The notes under the pieces are model-generated. The model worked only from the letters and a program-made list of their open reading frames with translations. It was not told the origin of the DNA and searched no databases. The translations under genes were made by a program, and so were the position numbers. Shown piece by piece: positions 1 through 7,398 of a stretch of DNA of 64,000 nucleotides. Origin of the DNA: Methylobacter tundripaludum SV96 (lineage in GTDB: Bacteria > Pseudomonadota > Gammaproteobacteria > Methylococcales > Methylomonadaceae); assembly GCF_000190755.2 (NCBI RefSeq), contig NZ_JH109152.1:2545937-2609936 (forward strand). Direction: 5' to 3'. The number at the start of each line of letters is the position of its first letter. The stretch's first letter is position 1.

Positions 1-350
1 TTGGCATGGACGATATTGCCGCCGAACGCGTAGCCGATGCTTTGATGCCCGAGGCAAACGCCCAGGATAGGAGTTTTTCCGGCAAACTTTAAAATGGCCT
101 CAACGGATATGCCTGCTTCTTTTGGCGTACAGGGGCCGGGTGAAACCACCAATTTGTCGGGCGCCAGTTTTTCTATATCTTCTACGGTGACCTGATCGTT
201 ACGCACGACGGTGACATCGGCGCCCAGTTCGCCGAAATATTGCACCAGGTTGTAAGTGAACGAGTCGTAGTTATCGATCATGACGACTTTTATCCCCCCC
301 TTTGTAAAAGGGGGGCTAGGGGGGCTAGGGGGGATTTTGACGGCGTTCAT
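1..350 (-). CDS. trpG: Anthranilate synthase glutamine amidotransferase subunit TrpG (partial, 5' part)
   Basis: TrpG supplies ammonia from glutamine to TrpE for the first step of tryptophan synthesis. The minus-strand translation contains [18 protein letters not shown] and the amidotransferase nucleophile motif GVCLGHQS, so the family is clear; the rest lies left of the window. Homologues start near MIDNYDSF (ATG at 281), but the frame is open upstream to an ATG at 350, which overlaps the trpE remnant stop as ATGA. Using 350 adds about 23 residues rich in Pro and Gly, encoded by a GC-rich palindromic repeat (294-333). I favour 350 as the ancestral coupled start; ribosomes could also start at 281. 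Function is very likely; the start is uncertain. Confidence 0.92.
   Translation of the reverse strand, partial: MNAVKIPPSPPSPPFTKGGIKVVMIDNYDSFTYNLVQYFGELGADVTVVRNDQVTVEDIEKLAPDKLVVSPGPCTPKEAGISVEAILKFAGKTPILGVCLGHQSIGYAFGGNIVHA
294..333. repeat. G/C-run palindromic repeat in the trpG 5' coding region
   Basis: A run of seven C, the spacer TTTGTAAAA, then runs of G interrupted twice by CTA form a strong hairpin. On the minus strand it is read in frame as Pro-Pro-Ser repeats followed by Phe-Thr-Lys-Gly-Gly. It lies between the ATG coupled to trpE and the conserved TrpG start, so it looks like an in-frame insertion of a dispersed repeat. No second copy was seen in this window. Confidence 0.7.
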
Positions 351-721
351 GATTGCTCCCCTTCCAAGCCGCCGTTAAAGCGGGGCAGGGTGTTAATGTC
401 AGGAACGTTATAACGCGACTTAAACTGCTCGATCCAGATTAGCGGATTGTCGTGTGTGACCGACTCCAGCAGTTCGCCGTTTTGTTCCAGACGGATTTGA
501 TTGCCGGTAATTTTAACGACGCTAAGGCAGGGTAGACCGATGATCGAATAGCGACCCCATTGCTCGCCGCCATGTACCGATTCAAACAAATAGGAATAAG
601 CGCCGTCGGCCAGTTTCAGGTAGGCGCTCAAGGGCGTATCCAAATCGGCCAACACTTCGCGGCAAATCGGGATGCGGTTGTAGCCCTGTCGGGCATAGTG
701 ATTGAATTGCTCTGGGGTCAT
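347..721 (-). pseudogene. trpE: Anthranilate synthase component I remnant (TrpE, N-terminal quarter only)
   Basis: TrpE makes anthranilate from chorismate. This 124-residue ORF matches the start of TrpE, including YLFESV, GRYSIIG and LPRFNGGL, but stops after five more residues (EGEQS). Full TrpE is about 490 residues, and the whole chorismate-binding catalytic domain is missing. The stop TGA overlaps the trpG ATG at 350 as ATGA, the usual trpE-trpG coupling, so the last codons may be the original gene end with the middle deleted. As it stands the product cannot be an active synthase. A phosphoglycolate phosphatase gene, often found between rpe and trpE, is also absent. A full copy elsewhere or a misassembly are alternatives. 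Confidence 0.85.
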
Positions 722-773
722 TTTTGCTATTCAATGTGTATATGCAAATGCGACGCTGGCGCGTCACTAGCGG

Positions 774-821
774 CGTTCCCACGCCGGAGCCCTTACAAGA
801 CTCAGGGCAGGCGTGGGAACG
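774..821. repeat. Inverted repeat between trpE remnant and rpe
   Basis: CGTTCCCACGCC at 774-785 and GGCGTGGGAACG at 810-821 form a 12-bp perfect inverted repeat. It sits just after the rpe stop on the minus strand. There is no T-run, so it looks more like a dispersed palindromic repeat than a classical terminator, although it could act as a transcription or mRNA-stability element. Confidence 0.6.
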
Positions 822-831
822 GTGTCGGTCT

Positions 832-1503
832 TTAAACTGCCTTAGCCAATTCAGCACGCATTTCGTCAATTACTTTTTTGTAATCCGGTTGGCTGAAAAT
901 AGCTGAACCTGCGACGAAAGTATCGGCACCGGCGGCTTTAATTTCGCGGATATTATCGACTTTAACGCCGCCGTCGATTTCCAGGCGAATATCCAGGCCG
1001 CTGTTGTCGATTCTTGTTCTGACTTCACGCAATTTATCCAGCGCTGAAGGGATGAATGACTGGCCGCCAAAGCCGGGGTTAACCGACATCAACAAAATCA
1101 TATCCAGTTTGTCCATGACATAATCCAGATAATGCAGCGGTGTGCCTGGGTTAAATACCAGTCCCGCCTTGCAACCGCAATCTTTAATCAATTGCAGGGT
1201 GCGGTCGATATGCACAGAGGCTTCGGGATGGAAAGTAATAATGCTGGCACCGGCTTTGGCGAAGTCGGGAATAAGACGATCAACAGGCTCAACCATTAAA
1301 TGAACGTCAATCGGTGCGGTAACGCCGTGTTTTCTCAGCGCTTCGCAAACCAAAGGCCCGATGGTCAGATTGGGCACGAAATGGTTATCCATGACATCAA
1401 AATGCACAACATCGGCGCCCGCTTTTAAAACATTATCAACTTCTTCACCCAGTTTTGCGAAATTGGCTGACAGAATGGAGGGAGCAATCCAGTTTTCGTT
1501 CAT
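832..1503 (-). CDS. rpe: Ribulose-phosphate 3-epimerase
   Basis: Interconverts D-ribulose 5-phosphate and D-xylulose 5-phosphate in the pentose phosphate (and, in methanotrophs, ribulose monophosphate) pathway; cytosolic TIM barrel. The 223-residue length is standard. Visible motifs are APSILSANF at the N-terminus, [12 protein letters not shown] with the metal-binding His and Asp, [18 protein letters not shown] (phosphate loop) and LEIDGGV near the C-terminus. A clear ribosome-binding site (AGAGGAT) precedes the ATG at 1503. It lies upstream of the trpE remnant and trpG on the same strand, the usual rpe-trpEG arrangement. High confidence. Confidence 0.97.
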   Translation of the reverse strand: MNENWIAPSILSANFAKLGEEVDNVLKAGADVVHFDVMDNHFVPNLTIGPLVCEALRKHGVTAPIDVHLMVEPVDRLIPDFAKAGASIITFHPEASVHIDRTLQLIKDCGCKAGLVFNPGTPLHYLDYVMDKLDMILLMSVNPGFGGQSFIPSALDKLREVRTRIDNSGLDIRLEIDGGVKVDNIREIKAAGADTFVAGSAIFSQPDYKKVIDEMRAELAKAV

Positions 1504-1619
1504 TTTGTGATCCTCTTGAATTAAAAATTATTAATTATATCTTTTTTTTGCACAAACTCTTATGTTTACGCTTGTGTTTATAATAGCCGCACTTGAAATC
1601 ATCCGAACAAGCTTAACTC

Positions 1620-2495
1620 ATGAAACTGGTAACCTTTACTTATAATCACGAAACCCGTGTAGGCGCTGTCGTTGATGGCTTTGTCGTTGACGGAAAAAAT
1701 AATACTAAAATCCCGGTAACCATGCTCGAATTTCTGAGCGCAGGCTCCAGTGCGCTGGATGCCATGCGGCAGCAGATCGACAGCGGCAACGACCGTATCG
1801 CGCTGGACCAGGTCAAGTTGCATGCGCCGGTGCCGAGGCCGGGTAAGTATTTAGGGATCAGCCTGAACTATGCCGACCATATCGAAGAGATCGGACTGGA
1901 CAAGCCGGAATACCCCAGTTTTTTCACCAAACAGGGCACCTGTGTGATCGGGCCTGGCGATGCGATACATCGGCCTAAAGTGTCCGATAAGCTGGATTAT
2001 GAAGGCGAGCTGGCGTTTGTTATCGGTACCCGCTGTCGCCATGTCCCGGTCGATAAAGCTCACCAGGTCATTGCCGGTTTTACCATTGCCAATGACGTTT
2101 CGGTGCGCGACTGGCAGTTTCGTTCGCCGACGTTTACGCTGGGAAAATCATTCGATACTCATGGTCCGCTGGGGCCGTGGATCGTTACCGCCGATGAAAT
2201 CAGCGATCCGCATAATCTGGATCTTAAAACCTGGATTGACGATGAGCTGCGGCAAAGCTCCAATACCCGGCAGATGATTTTTAACTGCTATGAAATGATC
2301 GCCTATTTATCGCAAGCGATGACGCTGGAGCCGGGCGATGTGATTGCCACAGGCACTCCAGCCGGTGTCGGCGTAAAAATGAAGCCGCGCGGTTATATGT
2401 TGCCGGGGCAAACCGCCCGGATTGAAATTGAGGGTATCGGCACGCTGGTTAATCCGGTTATTGAGGAGCCGGATGGTTGGCTACGTATTGACTGA
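1620..2495 (+). CDS. Fumarylacetoacetate hydrolase (FAH) family protein
   Basis: 291 residues with the FAH fold. A variable N-terminal part of about 70 residues is followed by the catalytic domain with PGKYLGISLNYADH, the metal-binding LDYEGELAFVIG (acidic ligands), GKSFDTHGPLGPW and ATGTPAGVG. Members hydrolyse or isomerise acylpyruvate-like diketo acids, or decarboxylate oxaloacetate; the substrate cannot be told from sequence. Transcribed alone, divergent from rpe with a 116-bp gap. Close relatives are often annotated as 2-hydroxyhepta-2,4-diene-1,7-dioate isomerase or acylpyruvase, but no aromatic-degradation genes are nearby, so I keep the family name only. Confidence 0.9.
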   Translation: MKLVTFTYNHETRVGAVVDGFVVDGKNNTKIPVTMLEFLSAGSSALDAMRQQIDSGNDRIALDQVKLHAPVPRPGKYLGISLNYADHIEEIGLDKPEYPSFFTKQGTCVIGPGDAIHRPKVSDKLDYEGELAFVIGTRCRHVPVDKAHQVIAGFTIANDVSVRDWQFRSPTFTLGKSFDTHGPLGPWIVTADEISDPHNLDLKTWIDDELRQSSNTRQMIFNCYEMIAYLSQAMTLEPGDVIATGTPAGVGVKMKPRGYMLPGQTARIEIEGIGTLVNPVIEEPDGWLRID

Positions 2496-2510
2496 TGTTA
2501 CGTTACGTAC

Positions 2511-2722
2511 TGTCCACGAAAAGCACGAAAGACACGAAAGACACGAAAGACACGAAAGACACGAAAGACACGAAAGACACGAAAGACACGAAATAAGTCA
2601 GTACGGTATTTTGTTTAAGTCATTCACTCTTTGGGTGACGAACTACGGTCCTTCGTTAAACTCAGGAGAGCCTTGGTATCTTTTAGAATATTTTCGTGCT
2701 TTTTGTGGCTTTCGTGGATTAA
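2511..2722. repeat. CACGAA-family inverted repeat with expanded 9-bp tandem array
   Basis: The left arm starts TCCACGAAAAG and runs into a perfect 9-bp tandem (CACGAAAGA, seven full units from 2524, then CACGAAATA). The right arm at about 2694-2722 is the reverse complement theme (TTCGTGCTTTTTGTGG, then TTTCGTGGA). The interior holds CATTCACTCTTTGGGTG, also found in two other copies of this family. An ORF encoding HERHERHER-like sequence crosses it but is an artefact of the repeat. Confidence 0.85.
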
Positions 2723-2738
2723 TCGATTTTTTCTAGGC

Positions 2739-4340
2739 TCAAGTGCCTTTCTTAATGGTAAAAAAACTTAATTTACCAACATTCTTTTTAACCACGGCTC
2801 TGGTCGGCAAGGTAAATATAACCGTCACTTTCAGACCGCCAAATTCGGACTCGTCCAAGACCAGCTCGGCGCCATGTATTGTTGCAATCCGTTGCACGAT
2901 CGAAAAACCCAGGCCGGTGCCTTGCGCTTTGTTGGCGGTTTCAACGCAGCGATGAAAGCGTTTCAGCGAGTTTTCGTATTGATCGGGCGCGATGCCCGGT
3001 CCCGAGTCTTCAACGCACAGTCGTAAGTGATGTTCCGTCCCTATCAGGCTAACCCTGACCATTCCGTGAGCCGGGGTATATTTAATGGCGTTGTCGATAA
3101 TGTTCCTGATCAAAATATTGATCAGTAGGGTGTTGGCCACGATGGGTGCCGCATTGATTTCGTCGTACTCCATGTGAATCCGTTTTTTATGCGCCTCGGG
3201 GTCCAGCTCGGCAATAATTCGCATCACTTCACGACTGAGCACCGTCGTTTCTTTGGCTAAATACTCGGTGCCGGATTCGATGCGTGAGAAGGTCAATAAT
3301 TGTTGCACCATATAGGTCATGCGATTAACGGCTTGTTCGATTCGCTTGAGCGCCTGATGGCGAACCGTCTCGTCACTGGTGCGCATGGCAACCTGGGCCT
3401 GGGTGAGCAGTCCGGCCAACGGCGTTCTTAATTCGTGCGAGGCGTCGGCGGTAAAGCGGCGCTCATGCTCAAAGGCCTGCTCAAGCTGGGCAAACAGATT
3501 GTTGATCTCATTGACCACCGGAATGATTTCCTTGGGGAGCTTTTTACTGGATAGCGGCTTAAGAAAGCTGGCTTCCCGCCTGGATAAGGCTATTTCCAAC
3601 CGATTAAGCGGTTTTAAGGAGTGCCCGACAATAATCCAGATAACGATGCCTAAAATCGGCAAGCCGACCAAAAATTGCATCACCAATTGCGCCGATATTT
3701 CATCGGTCAATTCGGCGCGGATCTCTTCCTTTTGGCCGACATGAATAATATATTCGCCATTTGAGCTGGAAATACTGAAGACATGCCACACATGTTTATC
3801 AATATTGGTTTCACTGAAGCCGTTAGCCGCTGAGGAAAAGGCAAATGTTGGCGCACTTTCCGAACGCAGTAATAATCCGTCGTTTTTGGACCATAGCTGG
3901 AAAGCGACTTTTCTTTCGTATTTATGGCCTAAAGCGCTGGCCTCCAAAAGCCCGTCAAATACTTCCCATAATTGATCGTCAATATTTTTTTTGCTTAATC
4001 CGTGTGCTGTAGACTCAAGTGGGTTGACTGAACGCAGTAACAAGTCGTCCTCTTTAGCCCAGAGTTGAAAGGCGCTTTGCCTTTTATTTTTGCGCCCGGT
4101 ATAGGGGTGTAGGCGTTCATCGGTCTGCGTTTGCGCCCAATGTTTGGATAGCGAACCTTCCCGCACCAGGCTTTCCACAAACACATGCAGCACTTTGGCC
4201 GATTGTGCCAATTCTGCATCGAACAGACTGGCAACTTCGTCGCGGGTGACTTTGTAGCTCATATAGGCCGTCACTCCCCAGATCAACATGGACGCGGAGA
4301 GCAGGCTAAACAACAGCAGTTGGCGTAGCGAATAATTCAT
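2739..4340 (-). CDS. Sensor histidine kinase, QseC-like, with duplicated sensor repeat
   Basis: Inner-membrane histidine kinase of 533 residues. Order: TM1 (about 7-29), periplasmic sensor (30-218), TM2 (about 219-238), a linker, HisKA with the H-box ASHELRTPLAG (His 302) and HATPase with N-box IRNIIDNAIKYTP, DSGPGIAP and GTGLGFSIV. The periplasmic part contains two similar blocks, about residues 86-128 and 143-188, each reading AFQLW-x5-LLLRS, then a G-L/F-S-x3-NID segment and a W-x-VF end. QseC-type sensors normally have one, and family length is about 450-470, so this is an internal duplication. It is followed after a 133-bp repeat-filled gap by its likely partner regulator, which is upstream in transcription. 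Signal unknown. Confidence 0.93.
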   Translation of the reverse strand: MNYSLRQLLLFSLLSASMLIWGVTAYMSYKVTRDEVASLFDAELAQSAKVLHVFVESLVREGSLSKHWAQTQTDERLHPYTGRKNKRQSAFQLWAKEDDLLLRSVNPLESTAHGLSKKNIDDQLWEVFDGLLEASALGHKYERKVAFQLWSKNDGLLLRSESAPTFAFSSAANGFSETNIDKHVWHVFSISSSNGEYIIHVGQKEEIRAELTDEISAQLVMQFLVGLPILGIVIWIIVGHSLKPLNRLEIALSRREASFLKPLSSKKLPKEIIPVVNEINNLFAQLEQAFEHERRFTADASHELRTPLAGLLTQAQVAMRTSDETVRHQALKRIEQAVNRMTYMVQQLLTFSRIESGTEYLAKETTVLSREVMRIIAELDPEAHKKRIHMEYDEINAAPIVANTLLINILIRNIIDNAIKYTPAHGMVRVSLIGTEHHLRLCVEDSGPGIAPDQYENSLKRFHRCVETANKAQGTGLGFSIVQRIATIHGAELVLDESEFGGLKVTVIFTLPTRAVVKKNVGKLSFFTIKKGT

Positions 4341-4369
4341 TAATTCTCGGGACTATTCAGTAGGTAGAA

Positions 4370-4465
4370 AATGGAACGCGGATGACGCGGATGAATATGA
4401 TCAGCGCAGATAATTCAAAAAAATCTTATTCATCATAAATAATCAGCGTCATCTGCGTTCTATTA
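4370..4465. repeat. Dispersed inverted repeat, GGAACGCRGATGACGC family, copy 1
   Basis: ATGGAACGCGGATGACGCGG at 4371-4390 is mirrored by ATCAGCGTCATCTGCGTTC at 4442-4460. The same element recurs at 6453-6549. It fills the gap between the response regulator gene and the kinase gene, so it is transcribed within that operon. Confidence 0.85.
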
Positions 4466-4473
4466 TTAAAAAG

Positions 4474-5133
4474 TTAATCTTCATCGATAATGTAACCCAC
4501 ACCTCGGACGGTACGGATAATGGACGGGTCGAGCTTTTTTCTCAGATGGTGAATATGAACCTCCACGGTATTGCTTTCTACATCGGAATCCCATGAATAC
4601 AAGCTTTCTTCAAGTCGGGCGCGGGAAATAACCCGGCCGATATTGCTCATTAAAAAACTCAGTATCTCGAATTCTTTTTGCGACAGATCAACCTTTTCAT
4701 CGTTCCAGGTGACTTGATGCGAGGCCGGGTCCAAAACAATACCTTTATACTCGATATTCGGAACGCTACGGCCTTCGTTTCTTCTCGCCAATGCCCTTAA
4801 CCGGGCGCAAACTTCATCCAGTTCAAACGGTTTAATCACAAAATCGTCGGCGCCGCTATCCAAGCCCAGTACGCGATCGGGAACGGTATCCTTGGCGGTC
4901 AATACCATCACCGGCGTTTCATCTTTACGCGTTCTTAACGCTTTCAAAATATCCAGACCCTCCATGTCCGGCAAGTTAAGATCCAGTACGATCAGCTCAT
5001 AGCTATTGATTTTCAGGGCCTCGTCGGCCAGCTTGCCGTTGGTGAGCCAGTCAACCGCATAACCTTCCATTTTTAAACCTTCGACCAGTCCTTCGCCCAG
5101 TATTTCGTCGTCTTCAACCAGTAACAGTCGCAT
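4474..5133 (-). CDS. OmpR/QseB-family response regulator
   Basis: 219 residues: a receiver domain (1-115) with acidic pocket EDDE, phospho-acceptor Asp51 in LIVLDLNLP, Thr in VLTAKD and Lys in VIKPFE, followed by an OmpR-type winged helix (about 130-219) with VEVHIHHLRKKLD and VRGVGYII. It sits directly upstream of the kinase at 2739-4340 on the same strand and is presumably phosphorylated by it. DNA target unknown. The neighbouring minus-strand order (regulator then kinase) is that of qseBC. The 172-bp divergent gap to hemW should hold its promoter. Confidence 0.95.
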   Translation of the reverse strand: MRLLLVEDDEILGEGLVEGLKMEGYAVDWLTNGKLADEALKINSYELIVLDLNLPDMEGLDILKALRTRKDETPVMVLTAKDTVPDRVLGLDSGADDFVIKPFELDEVCARLRALARRNEGRSVPNIEYKGIVLDPASHQVTWNDEKVDLSQKEFEILSFLMSNIGRVISRARLEESLYSWDSDVESNTVEVHIHHLRKKLDPSIIRTVRGVGYIIDED

Positions 5134-5305
5134 ATGCTCTCGCTTTAAAAGTAGTTAGTTATCAACAAAAAAGTATAAGCGTAATCAAGCAAAGTTAAGT
5201 TCTACTTAAGCTTCGTGCAGGCTTTAAAGTCGACAAGGTGTCTTATTCATCAGCGGCTCTCGTGTTAAACTGACAGCCATTTTAAACCATTTAGTCAAAA
5301 ATCTC

Positions 5306-6445
5306 TTGCCGCCGCTTAGTCTCTATATTCATATTCCCTGGTGCATTAAAAAATGCCCTTATTGCGATTTTAATTCACACGCGGCTAAATCCGAACTGCC
5401 TGAATCGGCCTATATAGCCGCATTGCTGGATGATTTAGCCCTCGACATAGAGCGCTATAATATCACCAGACCGATAAGCAGCATTTTTATCGGCGGCGGT
5501 ACGCCCAGTTTGTTTTCGCCTGAAGCGATTAACCGGTTATTACGCGGCATAGAGCAACAGCTGCGGCTTGAAGAGGGGCTGGAGATTACCCTCGAAGCCA
5601 ATCCAGGCACTTTTGAAAGCCATAAATTCGCTGAGTTCAGGGCGTTGGGTATCAACCGCTTATCGATCGGCATACAAAGTTTTAACGATCCCTTATTAAA
5701 AAAACTGGGTCGCGTCCATTCGGCGCAGGAGGCCATTCATGCCGCCGATATTGCCCGCCAGTCGGGTTTTGACAATTTCAACCTGGATTTGATGTTCGGC
5801 TTGCCGGGCGCAACTCCTGAAAGCAGTAAAATAGACATACAAACGGCGGTAAGTCTCAAGCCTACCCATATTTCCTTTTACCAGCTAACGTTGGAGCCTA
5901 ATACCTGGTTTCACAAGTTTCCGCCCAAACTGCCCGATGATGAAACAATCTTTCGTACGCAAAAGGAATGTCAGCAGCTATTGGCGGAGCACGGCTATCA
6001 ACAATATGAGGTCTCGGCTTACAGTAAACAAGGCTTGCAATGCCGCCATAATGTAAATTATTGGCAGTTTGGCGATTATTTGGGTATAGGCGCGGGCGCA
6101 CACGGGAAAATCACCCAAAGTTTGCCGCAATCCATTGTTCGCAGTTTTAAGCCCAAAAGCCCGGAGCAGTATTTAAGCAACTCGCATAAAAACGGCGGGG
6201 CCGACGTTATTGCTGTAGCGGATTTGCCTTTGGAATTTATCATGAACCATTTACGCCTGAAGCGGGGGTTTATGCTGGAAGACTATCAGGCGGCAACCGG
6301 CCTTGCGGCAACGACACTGGAGCCTGCCTTATCCGACTGCGTGAAGCAAAATTTGCTTATCCGGCAAAACAATCACTATTATTGCTCAGAACAAGGCTGG
6401 AACTTTCTGGACAATATTTTAGAGAAATTCATCGTTACTACTTAG
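5306..6445 (+). CDS. hemW: Heme chaperone HemW (radical SAM)
   Basis: Radical-SAM protein of 379 residues related to oxygen-independent coproporphyrinogen oxidase but acting as a heme chaperone. The cluster-binding Cys residues lie in WCIKKCPYC (C-x3-C-x2-C), followed by IFIGGGTPS, and the HemW-specific HNVNYW motif is present in RHNVNYWQFGDYLGIG. The first in-frame start is TTG at 5306, which gives the standard N-terminus PPLSLYIHIPWC; no ATG lies upstream in frame. Usually downstream of rdgB; here it is alone, divergent from the response regulator. A dispersed repeat follows it. The functional label rests on family membership. Confidence 0.93.
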   Translation: MPPLSLYIHIPWCIKKCPYCDFNSHAAKSELPESAYIAALLDDLALDIERYNITRPISSIFIGGGTPSLFSPEAINRLLRGIEQQLRLEEGLEITLEANPGTFESHKFAEFRALGINRLSIGIQSFNDPLLKKLGRVHSAQEAIHAADIARQSGFDNFNLDLMFGLPGATPESSKIDIQTAVSLKPTHISFYQLTLEPNTWFHKFPPKLPDDETIFRTQKECQQLLAEHGYQQYEVSAYSKQGLQCRHNVNYWQFGDYLGIGAGAHGKITQSLPQSIVRSFKPKSPEQYLSNSHKNGGADVIAVADLPLEFIMNHLRLKRGFMLEDYQAATGLAATTLEPALSDCVKQNLLIRQNNHYYCSEQGWNFLDNILEKFIVTT

Positions 6446-6452
6446 TCGACAA

Positions 6453-6549
6453 AAATGGAACGCAGATGACGCTGATAGTTATGATTAAATAAGATTTTTC
6501 TTAAAATCTGTATTTATCATATTCATCTGCGTCGTCTGCGTTCCATTGG
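6453..6549. repeat. Dispersed inverted repeat, GGAACGCRGATGACGC family, copy 2
   Basis: ATGGAACGCAGATGACGCTG at 6455-6474 is mirrored by CATCTGCGTCGTCTGCGTTC near 6525-6544. It is the second copy of the element at 4370-4465 and lies between hemW and pyrE. Confidence 0.85.
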
Positions 6550-6616
6550 ATTTAACGATGTTGAGTAGTTACAATTCATTCCTTAACCCTCTGCAAACTC
6601 ACTACCCATAACTATC

Positions 6617-7261
6617 ATGCTTGATTATCAAAAAGACTTTATTTCCTATGCGCTGGATTGCGGCGTACTAAAATTCGGCGAATTCCAGTTAAAATCAGGC
6701 CGAACCAGTCCTTATTTCTTCAATACCGGTTTATTCAATACCGGCGCCCAGTTGGGCAAGCTGGGACAGTTTTACGCTCAGGCATTAATTCAATCCGATA
6801 TTAAGCCGGATATCCTTTACGGTCCTGCGTATAAAGGCATCCCGCTGGTCAGTGCGACATCGATTGCCTATGCCGGGTTAACCGGCGAAGACATTCCCTT
6901 CGCCTTCAACCGCAAAGAAGCAAAAGATCATGGCGAGGGCGGTAGCCTGGTGGGCGCGCCGCTACAGGGCAAGGTACTTATCCTTGATGATGTGATTACG
7001 GCCGGTACTTCGGTCAGGGAATCCGTAGACATCATAAAAAATGCCCATGCAACACCGGCGGGCGTATTAATTGCCCTGGACAGGCAGGAAAAAGGCCAAA
7101 ATGACGTTTCCGCTATATCGGAAGTTGAAGATCAATTTGCAATGCCGGTGATTGCGATCATTACCCTGGCAAATATTATTGAATATCTAACGGCTGATGC
7201 CGATGTAGAAGCATCTTTGCTCGACGCGATAAAAGCTTATCAGCATCTTTACGGTATTTAA
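6617..7261 (+). CDS. pyrE: Orotate phosphoribosyltransferase
   Basis: Converts orotate and PRPP to orotidine 5'-phosphate in pyrimidine synthesis. 214 residues, normal length. Visible features: [16 protein letters not shown] at the N-terminus, [23 protein letters not shown] (flexible catalytic loop) and the PRPP-binding [13 protein letters not shown]. Single gene in cytosol, preceded by a dispersed repeat and followed by a GTPase gene 138 bp on. I see no upstream attenuator of the rph-pyrE type. Confidence 0.97.
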   Translation: MLDYQKDFISYALDCGVLKFGEFQLKSGRTSPYFFNTGLFNTGAQLGKLGQFYAQALIQSDIKPDILYGPAYKGIPLVSATSIAYAGLTGEDIPFAFNRKEAKDHGEGGSLVGAPLQGKVLILDDVITAGTSVRESVDIIKNAHATPAGVLIALDRQEKGQNDVSAISEVEDQFAMPVIAIITLANIIEYLTADADVEASLLDAIKAYQHLYGI

Positions 7262-7398
7262 TAAATGCACCTGTCCACTCAAAAAATAAACATCTTAAGC
7301 TAACAGTTCTTAAGATATAGACTACAATTATCCAAAAATTACCGTCATCTGATATTTCGACTAACTTATAAAATCATGTTAGTAACAAAAGGCGTACC

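Noticed and set aside
2524-2595. Possible CRISPR array
   Set aside because: 9-bp tandem units have no spacers.
2422-2736. ORF encoding HERHERHER-type protein
   Set aside because: It is a translation of the tandem repeat and overlaps the FAH gene end; no ribosome-binding site.
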